Part shown: positions 22,393-23,574 of the stretch, piece after piece
Layout: the number at the start of each line of letters is the position of its first letter
How positions within the stretch are numbered: position 1 is the first letter of the stretch
Origin: a virus
Length of the DNA: 23,574 nt
Strand: one strand, 5' to 3'
Virus record (IMG/VR): IMGVR_UViG_3300030105_000555
Coordinates: 1-23,574 of that record
The notes under the pieces: model-generated
Databases searched by the model: none
Told to the model about the DNA's origin: nothing
Seen by the model: only the letters and a program-made list of their open reading frames with translations
Program-made: the position numbers and the translations under genes

Positions 22393-22580
22393 ACTATGAC
22401 CTGATTAAGCAAGCCGCCCGTTTGCACCGTTTAGCTGACCTCTCAACATACGGCGAAGACTGCACCCGCTACCTTGCCCAGATGGACAGGGTGACGGCCC
22501 AATATGCACTGGCTGTCGGTGTTAGCCTTAAGAACGCCCACGACACGTTGAGTAGTTATATTGCTGAGGTGGCATCATGA
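22389..22580 (+). CDS. Unknown 63-aa protein
   Basis: This 63-aa helical protein (MNYDLIKQAARLHRLADLST, ending SSYIAEVAS) is translated from an ATGA overlap. Its ribosome-binding site GAGGTGG lies inside the end of the upstream gene. Real coding is supported by this tight arrangement on both sides. Function is unknown. Confidence 0.72.
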   Translation: MNYDLIKQAARLHRLADLSTYGEDCTRYLAQMDRVTAQYALAVGVSLKNAHDTLSSYIAEVAS

Positions 22581-23272
22581 AGGTTCTTATTGGTTGTGAG
22601 ACATCAGGCACTGTGCGTAATGCCTTTGCAGCACTTGGACACGATGCGTGGTCATGTGACGTTCTACCCGCAGACACTCCTAGCAATCACCATATCCAAG
22701 GTGACATTAGGGACGTTATGCAGGATGACTGGGACCTGATGTGTGTCATGCATCCGCCCTGCACCCGCTTGACCAACAGTGGCGTCAGGTGGCTGCACAA
22801 GGCCCCACCGAATAAAACCCTTGATCAGATGTGGTCTGAATTGGACGCTGGTTGCGCCCTGTTCTCTGACGTTTGGAATGTCGAGCACATCCCTTTTGTG
22901 GCTGTGGAGAACCCAGTAATGCACAAGCACGCAAAAGAGAGGATCAGGAACTACGAGCCTTTTGCACAGTCTGTACAGCCGTGGCACTTTGCTGATGCCG
23001 AAGACGATGCGGACAACGTAAAAAAGCGCACTTGCTTGTGGCTTCGTGGTCTGCCGAAGCTAGAGCGCACTGGATCTCTTGATGGGTCAACGGCTCGTGA
23101 CGAATGCCACAAGGCACCACCCAGCGCCGACCGCTGGAAGATACGCAGCAAGTTTTATGCTGGTGTTGCTAACGCTATGGCGCAGCAGTGGACAGCGGCG
23201 GTTGAGTACGAGATGGCGCAAGTCGCTAGCAGTTTCTCAAATGTTGGCACAAGCTTTGAGGTGGCAGCATGA
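22577..23272 (+). CDS. DNA cytosine methyltransferase-like protein
   Basis: This 231-aa protein shows C5-cytosine methylase motifs: an N-terminal SAM-binding start VLIGCETSGTVRNAFAALGH (motif I), Asp in SCDVLPAD (motif II), MHPPCTRLTNSG with the catalytic Cys62 in PPCT (motif IV) and VENPVMHKHA with Glu111 (motif VI, ENP instead of the usual ENV). The end RSKFYAGVANAMAQQW matches the last motif. At 231 aa it is short, with little room for a target recognition domain. It probably modifies phage DNA to evade host restriction, or acts as an unusual base-modifying relative. It lies in the ATGA-linked operon. Confidence 0.8.
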   Translation: MKVLIGCETSGTVRNAFAALGHDAWSCDVLPADTPSNHHIQGDIRDVMQDDWDLMCVMHPPCTRLTNSGVRWLHKAPPNKTLDQMWSELDAGCALFSDVWNVEHIPFVAVENPVMHKHAKERIRNYEPFAQSVQPWHFADAEDDADNVKKRTCLWLRGLPKLERTGSLDGSTARDECHKAPPSADRWKIRSKFYAGVANAMAQQWTAAVEYEMAQVASSFSNVGTSFEVAA

Positions 23273-23352
23273 GACACACCATCGAAATCATTGGTGAACT
23301 GGTGGCCGTTGTGGCCATCTTCACTGTGCCGCTGCTCGTACTCTTTCTATGA
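23269..23352 (+). CDS. 27-aa single-span membrane peptide
   Basis: This small frame encodes 27 residues, MRHTIEIIGELVAVVAIFTV plus PLLVLFL, nearly all of them a single membrane span after a short polar head. The start overlaps the methylase stop through ATGA, with GAGGTGG as ribosome-binding site, and its own stop overlaps the next start (ATGA). The tight packing argues it is translated. A function in the membrane is likely; nothing more can be said. Confidence 0.6.
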   Translation: MRHTIEIIGELVAVVAIFTVPLLVLFL

Positions 23353-23501
23353 GCACCTCACAGATGGCGGAGCAGCTTTCTTACTGCTTCCGCCGCATGG
23401 CTTGGGCCGCAACTCCAGAGGCCGACGATTACTGGTGGCGCGAAGTACAGTCGCTCGGTAGGCTAACGATAACAACTGAAAACAAAGGAATGAACACATG
23501 A
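23349..23501 (+). CDS. Unknown 50-aa protein
   Basis: This 50-aa protein begins MSTSQMAEQLSYCFRRMAWA and contains DDYWWREVQSLGRL, rich in aromatic and charged residues. It starts within the stop of the 27-aa peptide gene and its own stop overlaps the next ATG, so it fits the ATGA chain. No domain is recognised. Confidence 0.65.
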   Translation: MSTSQMAEQLSYCFRRMAWAATPEADDYWWREVQSLGRLTITTENKGMNT

Positions 23502-23574
23502 ACAACTTTGCATACTTTGTGACCAAGTGGAAAGCTGGCGAAGCGCCTGCTTGGGACTACCCTGTCACCTCCTA
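23498..23574 (+). CDS. Partial gene cut by right edge
   Basis: The frame starts MNNFAYFVTKWKAGEAPAWD and runs off the window after 25 codons. It is preceded by AAAGGA 8 nt upstream and overlaps the previous stop through ATGA. Its product cannot be identified from this part. Confidence 0.65.
   Translation, partial: MNNFAYFVTKWKAGEAPAWDYPVTS

Overview
This window looks like most of the structural region, plus the start of an early or metabolic region, of a tailed, probably podovirus-like (short-tailed, P22/T7-like) bacteriophage. The gene content (SU10-type major capsid protein, P22-like portal and tail stabiliser, Ala/Gly-rich ejection proteins, collar-domain and S74 tail fibres, the small basic 'MGLYSNIH' protein) matches marine podoviruses of Alphaproteobacteria. 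A DUF1127 protein, a family common in Alphaproteobacteria, fits a host in the Rhodobacteraceae or a relative, but the host is an inference. There are no plasmid, integrase, rRNA or CRISPR signatures.

Layout. From about 20.7 kb down to the left edge, everything is on the minus strand and reads right to left as one packed late operon: collar-domain tail protein, P22-gp10-like tail protein, small neck protein, cupin protein, three putative DNA-ejection proteins, a small orphan gene overlapping TerS, TerS, TerL, portal, a small head protein, scaffold, major capsid protein, a conserved 98-aa protein, a 47-aa basic protein, a head-tail adaptor, two tail-fibre proteins (the second with a self-cleaving S74 chaperone), several small tail or chaperone-like genes and two membrane proteins that may begin the lysis module. 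A candidate sigma70-type promoter, with an alternating 7-bp operator-like array upstream of it, lies before the operon at 20.95-21.06 kb. From 21.75 kb to the right edge a plus-strand operon starts: three small unknown genes, a cytosine-methylase-like gene, a 27-aa membrane peptide, a 50-aa protein and a truncated gene, most joined by 4-nt ATGA overlaps. Between the two transcription units lie a minus-strand DUF1127 gene and a 440-bp structured non-coding stretch.

The main discovery is that the major capsid gene is split by a 276-nt group I intron with no homing endonuclease (6241..5966, minus strand). P1, P3, P7, P8 and P10 can all be drawn. The splice predicted from a 7-bp P1 with a U-G pair restores the conserved AYQ motif of the capsid family and gives a continuous 294-aa protein. 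Annotated without splicing, the gene would look like two broken fragments.

Other signals worth attention are two families of near-identical 15-nt gene junctions (ribosome-binding site plus ATGA), a scaffold protein with the same RWAD motif at both ends, and a tandem octamer array enclosed in a hairpin that has a competing alternative stem.
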